Counted from the stretch's first letter, positions 1 to 10,983 are shown. The stretch is DNA of 64,000 bases from Juglans regia (GCF_001411555.2 NC_049915.1:18800640-18864639); one strand, 5' to 3'. The notes: generated by a model not told the origin, from the sequence alone. Numbers and translations: made by a program.

Positions 1-372
1 ACCCTCCATACAAATTGTTTTTAAGCGATCCCATAAACCCCTCCTCTCCACCGTATTACATTTTTCATATACAAAAGTAACTAGAAGATTATCAACACCA
101 TTCCGGACCCAACCGGTTATCATTTGATTAGACATACACAAAACATCAAACTCATACAACTCATACCAAAAAACCCATATTTTACCACCCATCTCAGCAT
201 TACTGCAAAAATTTGAAAGCCCCAACAAATAGGCCAAACGACTCATTTTACTAACATCCGAAAAAGGTTCCAAGATCGCAACCATTGCCACCTTAAAATT
301 CCTCACCAACTGACACAAATGTTTCCTCGACATGCCTAACCCCCGCACGTTCCACACTAGCATATTGTCCAT
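1..372 (-). CDS. LINE (non-LTR retrotransposon) ORF2, N-terminal endonuclease part, runs off the left edge
   Basis: Read on the minus strand from the ATG at 372-370, this frame stays open to the window edge, about 124 codons. The N-terminus contains WNVRGLG followed by a LExF-like segment (LEPF). This is the usual opening of the apurinic-endonuclease-like domain of plant LINE ORF2 proteins, which nick target DNA and prime reverse transcription. The reverse transcriptase would lie outside the window to the left. The start overlaps the ORF1 stop by one base (TAATG at 374-370), which fixes the start and suggests coupled translation. No stop interrupts the visible part, so the copy may be fairly young. 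Assignment rests on the motif and on the preceding ORF1; I could not see catalytic residues further along. Confidence 0.75.
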   Translation of the reverse strand, partial: MDNMLVWNVRGLGMSRKHLCQLVRNFKVAMVAILEPFSDVSKMSRLAYLLGLSNFCSNAEMGGKIWVFWYELYEFDVLCMSNQMITGWVRNGVDNLLVTFVYEKCNTVERRGLWDRLKTICMEG

Positions 373-1865
373 TACAAGTTTAGTTTAGAGGGACGGGATA
401 AAACCCGTAGGGATTGACGGACCGCCTGCTTTTTGCCACTAACCTTCAAAGCGACCTGGAGATCTGTATCTGAATCATAACACCTCTCTTTCATTAAGGT
501 TGGGGATTTGCATCTCGTTTCTCCATCAGAAAAACTCTCTGTCATGCCTTCACCTGGAAGGGATATCTCAGCAGTTGTTGAATTAGCTTGGCATTCTAAT
601 TCTAACAGTTCAGAAACCAGAGCCATATGCCCCTGCTTACTGTCCTTCTTCCCAGACATCTCCACCAAAGTATCCCAATCCACCACTTGCATTTCGTCTT
701 GGGTCAACACTACAGACCCTCCTCCATCTTGTATTACACTCAGACCCTTTGAAAAATTTGATCCCACTGTCTTCAGAATCTCCTCTGCCATCACATCCTC
801 ACAAACCAGAGTGCCAACATCTTCAAGGCCAGAACAGTCTGGCAGAACTTTTACTGTCATGTTCTCCAATTGAAGAATCTCCATACTCTGTCCATCATTT
901 GTCGTAAATTCGCCTTCCTTTAATTCAATAATGGTTAAATCATTAAGCACTTGTTTTCCTTCATCATTGTCCTTGCAATCCGTTGTACTCTGAGGAATTT
1001 CTTTCAGAATCGAGATATCCATTTGCAACTCGTTCTCTTTTGTTACTTTCTTCCAATCCTGACACGAAACTGTGATCCTCTCCCTACTCGAATTCTTCCT
1101 ATACTCACCTATTCTGCATACTGCTACCGTGTGCCCTTGCCTACAACATTTAGTGCAATAGAAGCCCAGCTTTTCATATTTTACCGCCTGCCAAAGGGTC
1201 TTATTCACAGACACCACAATCGGGAAGCCTTGCACCAGATCTTCCTTCAGATCGATTTCAACACACATGCACGCACCCGTTGCTCTCGTTTGGTTCAAAG
1301 TTGCATGATTTGTGCCCAAATATCGACCAAACCGTGTGGCTAGAATCTGCAGGCAATCCTGCCTATATAGATGCATGGGTAGCCCAGGCAAAAAAATCCA
1401 CTGCGGTGCTAGTGAGGGTTCAATATGAAGATCAAAATCCTTCGTCCATTTGAATATACGGAACACGCAACCTTCCATCAATCTGCCTTCTCTCGCCCAG
1501 GCATGCACAAAATCCCTTTCCGTTTGCAACCGTAGGAGCACATAATATGCATCCATGAAACTAATCGTAGGACTTTCCAATAACCCCCAGGATTTAATAA
1601 TATGACGCCGAATCTTTTCTATCGGAGGATGTATACGAACAAACTTCAAAACTAGAGCAAAACGAAAATCATCGGCTGCTTTCGACATCTCCAGATTAGT
1701 AAAAATGAAACCTGATTCTCCATTTATGTCAACTGGGTATCGCATCGGCATCTTGAAAGAAGACGAATCCTGTTTCACCATTGCTTGTGCGTACGTTGGT
1801 TTAATACCACCAGCAGAGTCCCCCATAGATGTCGAAGACACCAAAGGGGGCTGGAGCGCCACCAT
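372..1865 (-). CDS. LINE ORF1 protein, DUF4283 domain plus CCHC zinc knuckle
   Basis: An uninterrupted frame of about 497 codons on the minus strand. The ATG at 1865 is the first after an in-frame TAG. Residues about 35-230 look like the DUF4283 domain found at the N-terminus of plant L1-type ORF1 and related reverse-transcriptase proteins (segment WIFLPGLPMHLY, then GRYLG). It is followed by a CCHC knuckle, CTKCCRQGHTVAVC, with the spacing C-x2-C-x4-H-x4-C. The remaining 230 residues are acidic and low in recognisable domains. ORF1 proteins of this class bind element RNA and form the ribonucleoprotein particle for retrotransposition. Its stop is fused to the ORF2 start. Lack of stops or frameshifts over 1.5 kb suggests a recent insertion. 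DUF4283 also occurs in host zinc-knuckle proteins, but the adjacent endonuclease makes a LINE much more likely. Confidence 0.8.
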   Translation of the reverse strand: MVALQPPLVSSTSMGDSAGGIKPTYAQAMVKQDSSSFKMPMRYPVDINGESGFIFTNLEMSKAADDFRFALVLKFVRIHPPIEKIRRHIIKSWGLLESPTISFMDAYYVLLRLQTERDFVHAWAREGRLMEGCVFRIFKWTKDFDLHIEPSLAPQWIFLPGLPMHLYRQDCLQILATRFGRYLGTNHATLNQTRATGACMCVEIDLKEDLVQGFPIVVSVNKTLWQAVKYEKLGFYCTKCCRQGHTVAVCRIGEYRKNSSRERITVSCQDWKKVTKENELQMDISILKEIPQSTTDCKDNDEGKQVLNDLTIIELKEGEFTTNDGQSMEILQLENMTVKVLPDCSGLEDVGTLVCEDVMAEEILKTVGSNFSKGLSVIQDGGGSVVLTQDEMQVVDWDTLVEMSGKKDSKQGHMALVSELLELECQANSTTAEISLPGEGMTESFSDGETRCKSPTLMKERCYDSDTDLQVALKVSGKKQAVRQSLRVLSRPSKLNL

Positions 1866-1957
1866 GGGCACGCCCTAGGATCAGAAACCAAAGAATTCCT
1901 AATAAGGCAATTCTGAGAATTACAGAGCGTCCGCGTACGTACGTAGAATGAGACCTT

Positions 1958-2015
1958 AGCCACATGAAAGTTGTGAGGAATTTTATAGCCCCATGAAAGT
2001 TGTGAGGAATTTTAT
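1958..2015. repeat. Perfectly adjacent 29-bp tandem duplication upstream of the LINE ORF1
   Basis: Two copies, 1958-1986 and 1987-2015, lie head to tail and differ at one base (agccaca versus agcccca start). They lie in what would be the 5' UTR of the minus-strand LINE. They may be promoter monomers, as known in some animal L1 elements, or a chance duplication. The 5' end of the LINE itself was not identified. Confidence 0.7.
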
Positions 2016-2179
2016 GTGGGTGTACTATATAATTATATAGTCTTGTACACTACTATATCCTTATCTTCTACTATATATTTAGACTTATATATATTATTAA
2101 CTTATATTATACTTATTAACTTATACTTATATATAGTTATAAAATTAGATATATAATATAATTATATATATATTTGGTA

Positions 2180-4365
2180 TGTTCGAACTGCATGTTATTA
2201 CTATTCGAACGGTTTAATTACGTGTTTGAAAGGAAATTTATAGCGTTCGAACTTAAAATATATGTTGGCGCCATTGATAAGTTACGACAGGATCAATTTG
2301 CGCCATATTTCACTTTCAATTATCAGTTCGAACGTATATAATTGAAGATTGAATGGGAGCTGAATTGATCCAGGTGGGAAATGTTTCCTACTTCCCTCTT
2401 TTCTGGTTCGAACGGTTAGTAAATTCCGTTCGAACGAGAAAATAAGAAATAAGACGTCCAAAAGCACAAATGTGCCAGACATTTGGGAAATTTGTTCTTG
2501 AGATACTAAGAGTGTGAGAAAGAGAGAGATCGTGCTCTTGCTGGACATCAATTATTTATTTCTCTCCAAGTTGGTAAGTTTTTTTACTTTGATATTCTAT
2601 TTCAATGGAATTTTTTTATTAAAAAACTCAAATTTATATTCTCTTTAGTTTAATTAGTTCTTTTCCATTCTGTTTTTGAACAAAAGATTAAGTTTAGAAG
2701 GATATATTTGTGTTTGGATATTAGAAACATGTAAATATATTTGTGTTTGGATGTGGGAATATGAAAATATATTTCTGTTTGTGCAATGTTTGGGAAATAC
2801 GCATCTTATGAGATTGTGTTTATCCCATGAATGTATTCTCTGAGATTGTGTTTTGTCTATATTTCGTGTTTGGAATCTGGGTTACAATCGTTCGAACACA
2901 ATAATTTCTCGTTTGAATGCGTTATCCTGTTCGAACAGAATTTGAAGTCTTCGAACGGTTGTACTCGTATGTTGTAATACTTAAACTCAAATTTAATACT
3001 TAAAAGAAATTTATTAAAAACTATAAGGTATAATTAAAAAATAAGTAATGTTAAATTATAATTAATACTTAAAAAATAAGAAACATAAGAATTTGTAATA
3101 CTTAAACTCAAATTTAATACTTAAAAAGATAATTAATTAAAAACTATATGGTATAATTAAAAAAAAGTAAATACTTTACGGCAAAAACCGTTCTACTATA
3201 GTCTATAGGTTATGATAGATATTGAAATATACTATAATGATTATAGTTATACTATAATGATTAGTATTAGTATATAGTATATAGTAATCTCAAGTGTTGG
3301 TAATCTATAGTATTACTAATACTATAATATTATTATATTAATATATAGTATTACTAACACTATAATATATAAATATATACTATATAGATATAATATATAC
3401 TATATAAAATATACTATATAATACATAGTTATATTGTGTATAATACTATTATATCGTGATTGGGGAGCACACACGTTCCATATAATTTATATAGTATACA
3501 ATTATATAATATATCTATATTATAGTTATATAATATATATATTATATACTACTATATAATATATAGTTATTAGTATAGTATATATTATTATATTATATTT
3601 GAAATGAGTTAAAAAAAATATGTAATATGCAAACTGAACGTTCAAACTTTTATACACCGCGTTCGAACATTCAGTTGAACAGAAAACCATTTGAACAAAG
3701 AAATTTAACATTCGAACGTCTATTCGAACGTTGCATAACTATGTTCAAACGTATCTACAATATAAGAGGCACCTGGTTCTTCAATTGATCTCCCTCGCAT
3801 TTGTCATTTTATACATTCAAAACTCAAAATGTATTCAAACGCACGCCGTACTACCATCATATCACCACTATTGTCGACCAACAGTATAACTATTCAAAAT
3901 GTACCTTTTTTCTCCATTTAAATGTGGTTTTTTTTTTTTTTTTGTTATTTCCATTTAGTTTTGAAAAAAAATAGACAACTCATATAATGTATAGATTTAG
4001 TATTTTAGGGCTAGAAAACACAAGGTCGAAATGCTTCTATGCAACTTTCAGCCTTGTGTGTGTATTATTTGTGGAATAAATGAAAAGAATTGGTGTTGAG
4101 TCTACTCGGCCATTGCTGAGCCCTATCTAGATTCCGTTCGAATGTCGTCTAAACACGTTCGAATGATTAGAGCTCAAGGGTCGGAACCTCAAACGGTTAG
4201 GATACCGTTCAACCATCTATTACAGAAATGTTTTAATTTCAAACGGTTGGGAAACTGTTTGAACACTTTTGTTTCCGTTCAAATATATGTAACATTGTGC
4301 AACAATTAATTTAAATTGCATTGTGGTGTTCAAACGCCTAATAATTCGATCGAACGCTTAAGAGT
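2180..4365. repeat. Dispersed array of the palindrome GTTCGAAC and variants (left subterminal block)
   Basis: The 8-bp palindrome GTTCGAAC, often extended to CGTTCGAACG, and one-base variants (TTCAAAC, GTTTGAAC, GTTCGAAT) occur about twenty times. Positions include 2181, 2203, 2244, 2325, 2405, 2427, 2889, 2929, 2949, 3661, 3711, 3721, 4135, 4157, 4241 and 4348. Spacing is irregular and the background is very AT-rich, including a TA-rich stretch at 3200-3600. Such non-tandem repetition of a short motif inside element ends is typical of subterminal transposase-binding repeats of CACTA and MULE transposons. The array stops at the reading frame starting at 4481 and resumes after it. The left terminus of the element was not found. 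Confidence 0.6.
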
Positions 4366-4480
4366 AAAATAATTTTAAATTATTTTAGTCATTATATAAT
4401 GTTTTCAGTGTTTTATATATGATATTCTATAACTCATTTTCTTAATTTTGTTATTTAAATTTCAAGTTGAAATATTTTCT

Positions 4481-5673
4481 ATGGGAAGGAAGCGTAGCAG
4501 ATCAAGACTAGAAACTTCCGCTAATACTAGTGGCGATACATTTACTAACAGAACAGTGTTATTGGAATGTTGGGTGAAGATCTCTGACTTTCAGAATCTT
4601 CTCTAGGAGGGGCATTCCTTGGCATCCATCTTCGTGGAGCGCGGTTGGACACCGATTCTAGACCACTGGGATGAGGTGTTCCACCTCATCTCATACATCG
4701 ACATCGTCATTGAGTTTTATAGAGCGCTCGGTGGCTCCAGTCGAGATGCTGATGATGCATATACGATCACTATACGGGGAGCATCATTTATATTCTCAGC
4801 AGACATACTTGTTGATTTCATCGGCATCCAACGTTTTCGAACTACTTATCCAAATGTCGTGCCCAAGAAGTCTACAGTTGATGGGGAGACGGCTTAGGAT
4901 GAGGGTTCTGATAGAGATGAGATCGATGGCCTCGCGGATCACAAGGTCAGACAGTTGGTTGTTAGTCCAGATGCTCCTCCCTATGATGGGATGAAGAGTA
5001 TCAAACAGGCTGATTTATCTTCTTTCTTCAATATCATGAACTTGATAATTGCCAACAATATTGATCCGAGGCAGCACAAGACAGAGGTTGGCATTGATCG
5101 AGCAACGTTTATGATACAAATCGCTTGTATGGTGCCTATCGACATAGTGGGCTATATATTCAGTAGGATTCGATCAGAGGCTTCCTACATTACGACAGAT
5201 ATTTTTCCTTTTGGGATCCTCATCACTTAATTTCTACTATAGGCCGGGGTATTGCTAGATATTTTCGAGCGTGTCCAAGAGCCGATTGGACTAATCAACT
5301 CCTCCACCCTGTCACGGAGTACGGGACACTCGAGACTTCGTCATCGTGCTCCTAGGGATGAGCCAGTTGATACTCAGGCCAGATATGCACACCCAACAGA
5401 TCATGGAGTATCAGCCGTTGAGACATCCACAAAGCTCGAGGCCTCATGCACTATTATTCCTGACCAAATTGTTGGTATAGTGCGTGCCGAGATCCGTGCA
5501 CAGACTTTAAGATAGTCGCTGCAGTGTGTACAAAGATCTAGACTGCCTTCTCCCAGTTACGTACGAAGATTGATCTCCTGTATGCGGCTCAGGTGATGAT
5601 TTGTACTCGACTGACACAGATAGAGACACGCCTAGCTTCAGTCGAGGATATATGTAGAGACTTAGGATCTTAG
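4481..5673 (+). pseudogene. Putative plant transposon protein (Transposase_32-like), broken by stops
   Basis: From the ATG at 4481 (basic start MGRKRSRSR) one frame can be followed to 5515 without any frameshift, but it is cut by TAG at 4603-4605, TAG at 4895-4897, TAA at 5228-5230 and TAG at 5240-5242. The conceptual product has the features of the family Pfam calls 'putative plant transposon protein': FVERGW near the start, IVIEFYRAL, TIRGASFIFSADIL, a later RATFMIQIA segment and FPFGILIT. After 5508 the match shifts frame and ends in a short heptad-like, probably coiled-coil tail stopping at 5671-5673. The family is known only from transposon contexts and its biochemical role is not established. 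It lies between GTTCGAAC arrays and is presumably the cargo of that element. No longer able to make the full protein. Confidence 0.65.
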
Positions 5674-5819
5674 TATTTTGTATTTTGAATTTATATTTTC
5701 TTTTGTTTTCGGTATGGACAATATGTGATGTTTGGTAAATTTAATCAATTATGAATTAATTTTTTTTTATAAATTAATTGTTGATTTCTATTATATATTC
5801 TTTAATTAAAATTAATATT

Positions 5820-5895
5820 AGCATTCGAACAACACATACACCATTCAAATGAAAAATAACCGTTTGAACTCTTTTATCTGCGTTCGAACATTGGC
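5820..5895. repeat. GTTCGAAC-type motifs, right subterminal block
   Basis: Four motifs of the same family as on the left (CATTCGAAC at 5821, CATTCAAAT near 5845, CGTTTGAAC near 5861, CGTTCGAAC at 5881) occur within about 75 bp after the transposon-protein frame. None was seen inside that frame. The arrangement, array-gene-array, supports one element. Confidence 0.5.
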
Positions 5896-5950
5896 AACTA
5901 ATGTGCAACGAAGTAATAATCATCGAAAAAGAATATTTGTGGTGATTTTA

Positions 5951-6006
5951 GCCACTTTTTGCGACGAAAAGTGGCACTACAAAAAAAAAAAAAATTTCTT
6001 GTAGTG
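5951..6006. mobile_element. CACTA-type transposon terminus with nested hairpins
   Basis: The sequence TTTCTTGTAGTG ending at 6006 is the reverse complement of the common plant CACTA start CACTACAAGAAA, the same terminus as the complete element at 15391-17010. Just inside it are two perfect 8-bp inverted repeats: CCACTTTT/AAAAGTGG around a 7-base loop, and CACTACAA (5975) / TTGTAGTG (6006). The matching left terminus was not found upstream, so it is inferred, not shown, that this end belongs to the 2180-5895 element. Confidence 0.55.
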
Positions 6007-8600
6007 ATGGAAGGCAACCGAGAACATGTTGTCCAAACTACATGGGCTGTGTTAACACTCATTGACGCCGCACAGTCTATAATTTTCTCCTCGATGATCA
6101 GATTTACATAAAAAAGTAAAATTCTTTGTGGAAAGATCAGGAAATATCACACCATAAAGACCTAGCTATATATATTTGTGTACATATATGTATATATATA
6201 TCAAATTATCAGCACAAAAAATCTTCAGATTTTGAATTTCTTTCTTTTAAAAAATTGTCATGATGAGCATAGTCTGAAGTATATAAGTATATATTGGATC
6301 ACTCGAAGTTTGAGAGGTACTGAAATTTTATGGCAACTGCTGTTGGGAAAACAAATATGAACACCCCTTTGTCATGTAGATTGTGAATATTTTTTAATTA
6401 TTCAAATTCAGGCTGAGATAGATCCATAACACCAATTCATCGTTGAGTAAGGGTGTTGATCGATCAATTCCCAAACTAAAGATGGTGACTTTCCTCAACA
6501 GGTACTAACAATTTCATGTTTTATTTAACATTCAGCCCTTACATTTACTTAATTAATTGTTTTATGTTTCCTAATGGATGTTATATATAATACGCCAACA
6601 TGCAGGAAATTATAGGAGTGTTTTATAGGTATGGTGGACTAAACTACGCAGCATTTAGAGACATTTTTCCCTTATGGGCTCTTGGGGAATACTGAAACCG
6701 AGTTCTACTACTTGCATATATAATATTACTTAATATACCTGCTTAAGTGAAAGATCATAAAGCAAGAAAGGTATATTAATGTATTTATGCTGAGTACTTG
6801 CCAAGAAAATATAAACATTAATGCTGATCTAAGCTATGATCTACTACGTACGTACATGAGCTTGAAATTAAGGTCATGTAAAATGTGATAATAAATGCAG
6901 TTTCTTGTGTGGGCATCCCATGTAGCCTAAAATAATATTTCAAATTATATTAATTAATATAAGGAAAATGATAAGGAGACCGAGAATGGTGCCCTAGCTC
7001 ATTTTGACCGATATTGTATTTTTTTTTTTAATTAAGGAATTTTTGATCTCGTCTGATCCAATTATAAAACTCTAACAGCACTGATAAACTCTCTAGCAAT
7101 AATCCAAGAATATATTGATTCAACGATCATTAAGATGGTACTCATCTGTGTATATTATAACTTCATTTTGGTATTTTTAATTTTACAAAATTTATTGCCT
7201 TTTTTAATTAATCAAAACTCTTATTTTATAACTACTGAGTTATCCAGTTTACGATTTTTACAAAATAACTCTTACTCAGGATCACCAAGTAAGATCAGTC
7301 CGACCAACAAATTGCTGGATAACGCGGCCATCATCAACCGGACATATGTGCCTTGCACTTAGAATCTTTACTGGTATATATTAAATATACAAGGAAAGCT
7401 GGGTTAGAAGGTAAAGAACATTGAATTTTTAAAAAATTTTGCAGTAATGGTTAAAGAATATTATATATTTTTCTTGTTTGGACTGGGCCTTCACTAGGGG
7501 CCGAACAGCTTTGTATGTTCAAAATTGAGAAGAAAACTGCAACCCAATATTTTCAGTACTTGGTACGTATCATGGTTGATATTTGCCTTCAAAAATCAAG
7601 ATGACCAGGAATAAAAAGGAGCAAAGTCATGGCCATTCTTTTCAGTAATGTTTCGTCGAACCCACCAGTACTAATAATATTCCTCAAAGTTGACAGCTTT
7701 TGATCTCTCCATGTCCGGATATCATCCACCTCGCCAGCCACCCTCACAAGTCCCGACTCCCCTCCTTAAATTTCTTTCTATTTAAATTGATCTTTTCTTT
7801 CATGAATATGTAGTACTACTTATGTTTTTATAAGTTTTAGGTTTAGTACTTTTTCCTTTCCAAAATAGTTTTTAATTAGTTCTACTACTTGTCTCAACCT
7901 ATTTGATCAAACCAATCATTGATGAAATCTACTATTTTTTCAATTTTTCATAAAAAAGTTAAACTCATCTTAATTCATTTTATACATTTACACAAATATA
8001 TATATTTCAATCTATTTACGTTCAAATACATCTCAATGTGACCCATAAAATACTACTATTTTAAAATCATTTCAGCATTCAAAAACGCTGCCTCATAATT
8101 AATCACATTTTTTTATAAGGGCGTATCACATGATTCTTTTCTTCATATATAGCCACAGTTGACCCCATGTGAGCCAGCTTGCTTGGTATTGTTTCATATC
8201 TCCCTAGCTAGCTACCATCTACAATATAAAAATCTTCTGACAAATAAAAGAATATTGGGTTGTAATTCATACTTATCACGCTATCTATTTTATATATTAT
8301 GGTCAAAGACTCAAATAAATCATTTTTCCTTCTTTGTGCATATATATTGTACGATTTAACAAGTCAAACTAATAGATATGGTTATTTCAATGACGTACGT
8401 GCATGTTGTTAGATTAGGTTTTGAATCCTAATTATTTTAATAATTGTAATGTCACTCAAATGCGTCGTAACAAGTTAGATGCAGCTAGCTAGATCGATCA
8501 TAGTGTTGTACGTTTCAAAGCAAAAATATTACAACCTTTCACACCCATGTGTGTATACGTGGCTAGCTAGCTTTACATTGCTTGAAGAAGCTGCAACCTT
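6007..8600. other. Intergenic, no gene recognised
   Basis: AT-rich sequence with many stops in all frames. The small open frames here lack family features or codon bias. Short TA runs occur near 6165-6200. No tRNA-like or transposon terminus was recognised. Confidence 0.5.
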
Positions 8601-8617
8601 CATTTTTCTCTAACCTG

Positions 8618-8866
8618 GCTTATCGGCAGTGATGATTTAATGTGTGTGGGATAAGAAATAATAAGTAGAATTATTCTTTTGAGAGAGGGAAGACTTATCT
8701 CTAGTTTTGCTAGCAAAGAAGATTATACAATGCATGTCGGTAGTGATAATTTAATCACGTGTTAGTGTGTGGGATAAGAAATAATAAGTAGAATTTTTCT
8801 TTTGAGAGAGGGAAAACTTTTCTCTAGTACTCTTGCCAACAAAGAAGATCATTATACAAGGCAATG
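8618..8866. repeat. Imperfect tandem duplication, unit about 115-130 bp
   Basis: Copy one runs from about 8623 to 8731 and copy two from about 8734 to 8866. Both share the order TCGGCAGTGAT/TCGGTAGTGAT, GTGTGTGGGATAAGAAATAA, CTTTTGAGAGAGGGAA and CAAAGAAGAT. Copy two carries small insertions. No coding potential seen. Confidence 0.65.
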
Positions 8867-9078
8867 GGTTAATTGTCGATGTACTAATTTTCCAATTGCC
8901 CTATTTCTCAATGCTAACTTTTAATGCATGTGATACTCATGACCTAAGTCATGTTAAGGCAACTGAGAAAGAAAGAAGTATTTATTTTATTAACAGCCTT
9001 AAAGAGTACGTAAAATTAAATAAAAAACGGCTTTAAATTATGTATTTTAAGAAACTGGATGAACAACATTAGGATTGG

Positions 9079-9593
9079 TGACGCCGGACATAATTGAGAT
9101 TAATTAATTTTGACGACTAGTTTCATGACAGATGATCAACACAGAGTAGACAAGAGATTCACCCAAACATTCAGAGAAAACTCTTAAAATTATTGATTAA
9201 TATATAGTAAAATTTGAAATTATTTTATGAAGCCCAATGGCGGACTTAAATAGCTGCAAAAAGCCAACTTATGATTATTTTTTTAAAAATGAAAAAATAT
9301 AAATTATTGTATGATAAATAAATACATAAATAACCAAGAATCCAACAAAAAATTTGGCCAAAATTCAAATCAGAATCACTTCCAAAACTTGAAACAAAAT
9401 ATTTACTAATAAGGCAAAAATGAGCATAAGTATATGATTTGAGAGAAAATAACTAATATTGCCCATAGTTCCAAGGAAGATATTAAGATTTTCCTTCCAC
9501 ATGTGTACAAATTCATCTTCATGAGGTAGTACTTCAATGCAATCAACTTAGAATCTGGACCTAGATATCCCATATCAATTTGGATTTGCATCA
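9079..9593 (-). repeat. 3' LTR of the deleted Ty3-type element
   Basis: Aligned by eye with 10417-10916: the shared order is GCCGGACA, GATGATCAACACA, TTAAAATTATTGATTAAT, AAATTTGGCCAAAAT, AATATTTACTAATAAG and TATCAATTTGG. Related but more diverged sequence recurs near 18690-19165 and 22900-23230. Confidence 0.65.
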
Positions 9594-10416
9594 TTCGGGG
9601 TTGGAGAGAATTTGTCCTCGAGTTCTAAACTTTCTTGTCTTAATCTTTTGGATGTCCAATTAGACCAATCTTTCTTTCTTTTTGTTGTATTATCCCAATG
9701 ATCATGGAAAAACTAAAATTGATTTGATTGGGTCAAAGTAAAATAATATTGAACATCTTATACTCCAAATCCAAAAAAATTATTTTTCATAGAAAAATTT
9801 GAAAAAAAATCCTCAACTCCAAGAAAATTAGCATTCTCAAAAGTTGTTTCATAATCTTCAAACTTCAAAACTTCACCACCATTTTCTTTTTCCAAATTTT
9901 ATATGCTTTCGATAAAAATAGTTATCTTATCCACTAGGTTATTTTCATTAGAATAGGTATCGTAGATTGGTATAGAGTTCCGCCCTATGGAAGAAGGTCC
10001 ATCATCACACTCTTCTTCATCATAGTAGTAAATTCACTCGATCTCATGCAATAAATCAATAAAACCTTCACCTTAAAGAGTACCAGGAAATTCTGGCAAA
10101 TCAACTCTGAAAATGAGGTCTCCATGACGCTCATCCCTACCACGATACTCTCAAAATAGAGCACGATTGTGATATGGGTTCTCAAAATTGGAATTAGAAT
10201 TGTGAATATTCCATCTCACAATCACTGATATCTTGCGCCGTTAGAAGCTGGGTTAACTCTACAACTTGTATCTGTAAATCCTCAATCATCACATCCTGAA
10301 CACTACAATCACAGCGCGAGAGTTCCTTGTTCAGAACCTACCCATGACAACCACTAGCCATGGAAACTATTGAGACTTAACTCTAGAAAATATGCTTAAA
10401 CTCTGATACCAACTAA

Positions 10417-10916
10417 TGCCGGACAAAATGGAGATTAATTATGACGACTATTTTCAACAGATGATCAACACAAAGAATATAAGAATTCGCCCAAAAAATA
10501 CAGAGAAAAGTCTTAAAATTATTGATTAATAGTAAAATCCAAAATTAGTTTATGAATCCCATAAACCTGAATTAAATAGTTGCAAAATTTGAAATTATGA
10601 TGATTTTTTTAAAAATGAAAAAATCAAAATTATTGTTTGAGAAATAAATACATAAATAAATAAAAATCCTACCAAAAATTTGGCCAAAATCGAAATCAGA
10701 TTCACCTCTAAAACTTGAAACCAAATATTTACTAATAAGTTAAAAATGAGTATAAGTAAATGATTTTGAGAGAAAAAAACTAATATTACCCTTAATCTAA
10801 AGAGATATTAAGTTTTTTCCTTTATTTTTATACAAATTCATCTTTATAAAATAGTACTTTAATACCATCAATGTAAAATCTAAACCTAAATACGTATCAA
10901 TTTGGGTTTGTGGTCA
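10417..10916 (-). repeat. 5' LTR of the deleted Ty3-type element
   Basis: Partner of the repeat at 9079-9593. It is immediately followed, on the minus strand, by the primer-binding site. It lies under 200 bp upstream of the P450 start codon, so part of the P450 promoter region may be transposon-derived. Confidence 0.65.
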
Positions 10917-10983
10917 GAAGAACTGTAGCATGTCCATTAAAACGGGGCAGCATTAACGTAACAAACATCTACTCAGCTGTTGG

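Larger units (their letters stand above)
9079..10916 (-). mobile_element. Deleted Ty3-type LTR retrotransposon (LTR-PBS-gag remnant-LTR)
   Basis: Two direct repeats of roughly 500 bp (9079-9593 and 10417-10916) flank about 820 bp. Both begin with TG and end with CA on the plus strand. Next to the right repeat lies CTCTGATACCAA (about 10401-10412), the reverse complement of the initiator-methionine tRNA primer site TTGGTATCAGAG, which sets minus-strand orientation. The interior, read on the minus strand, keeps a degenerate trace of a Ty3 gag matrix region (DLPEF near 10095, then a ...FIDLLHEIER-like stretch across frame breaks). No reverse transcriptase or integrase remains. The LTRs differ by many substitutions and indels, so the insertion is old, and no target duplication is recognisable. 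Confidence 0.65.

Noticed and set aside
508..1343. Plus-strand frames of 121 and 130 codons
   Set aside because: They are antisense shadows of the LINE ORF1, which has the zinc knuckle and DUF4283-like region.
2041..2055. CACTACTATA at 2047 as the left end of the transposon that ends at 6006
   Set aside because: Only CACTA itself matches; the following bases do not pair with the CACTACAAGAAA-type right end.
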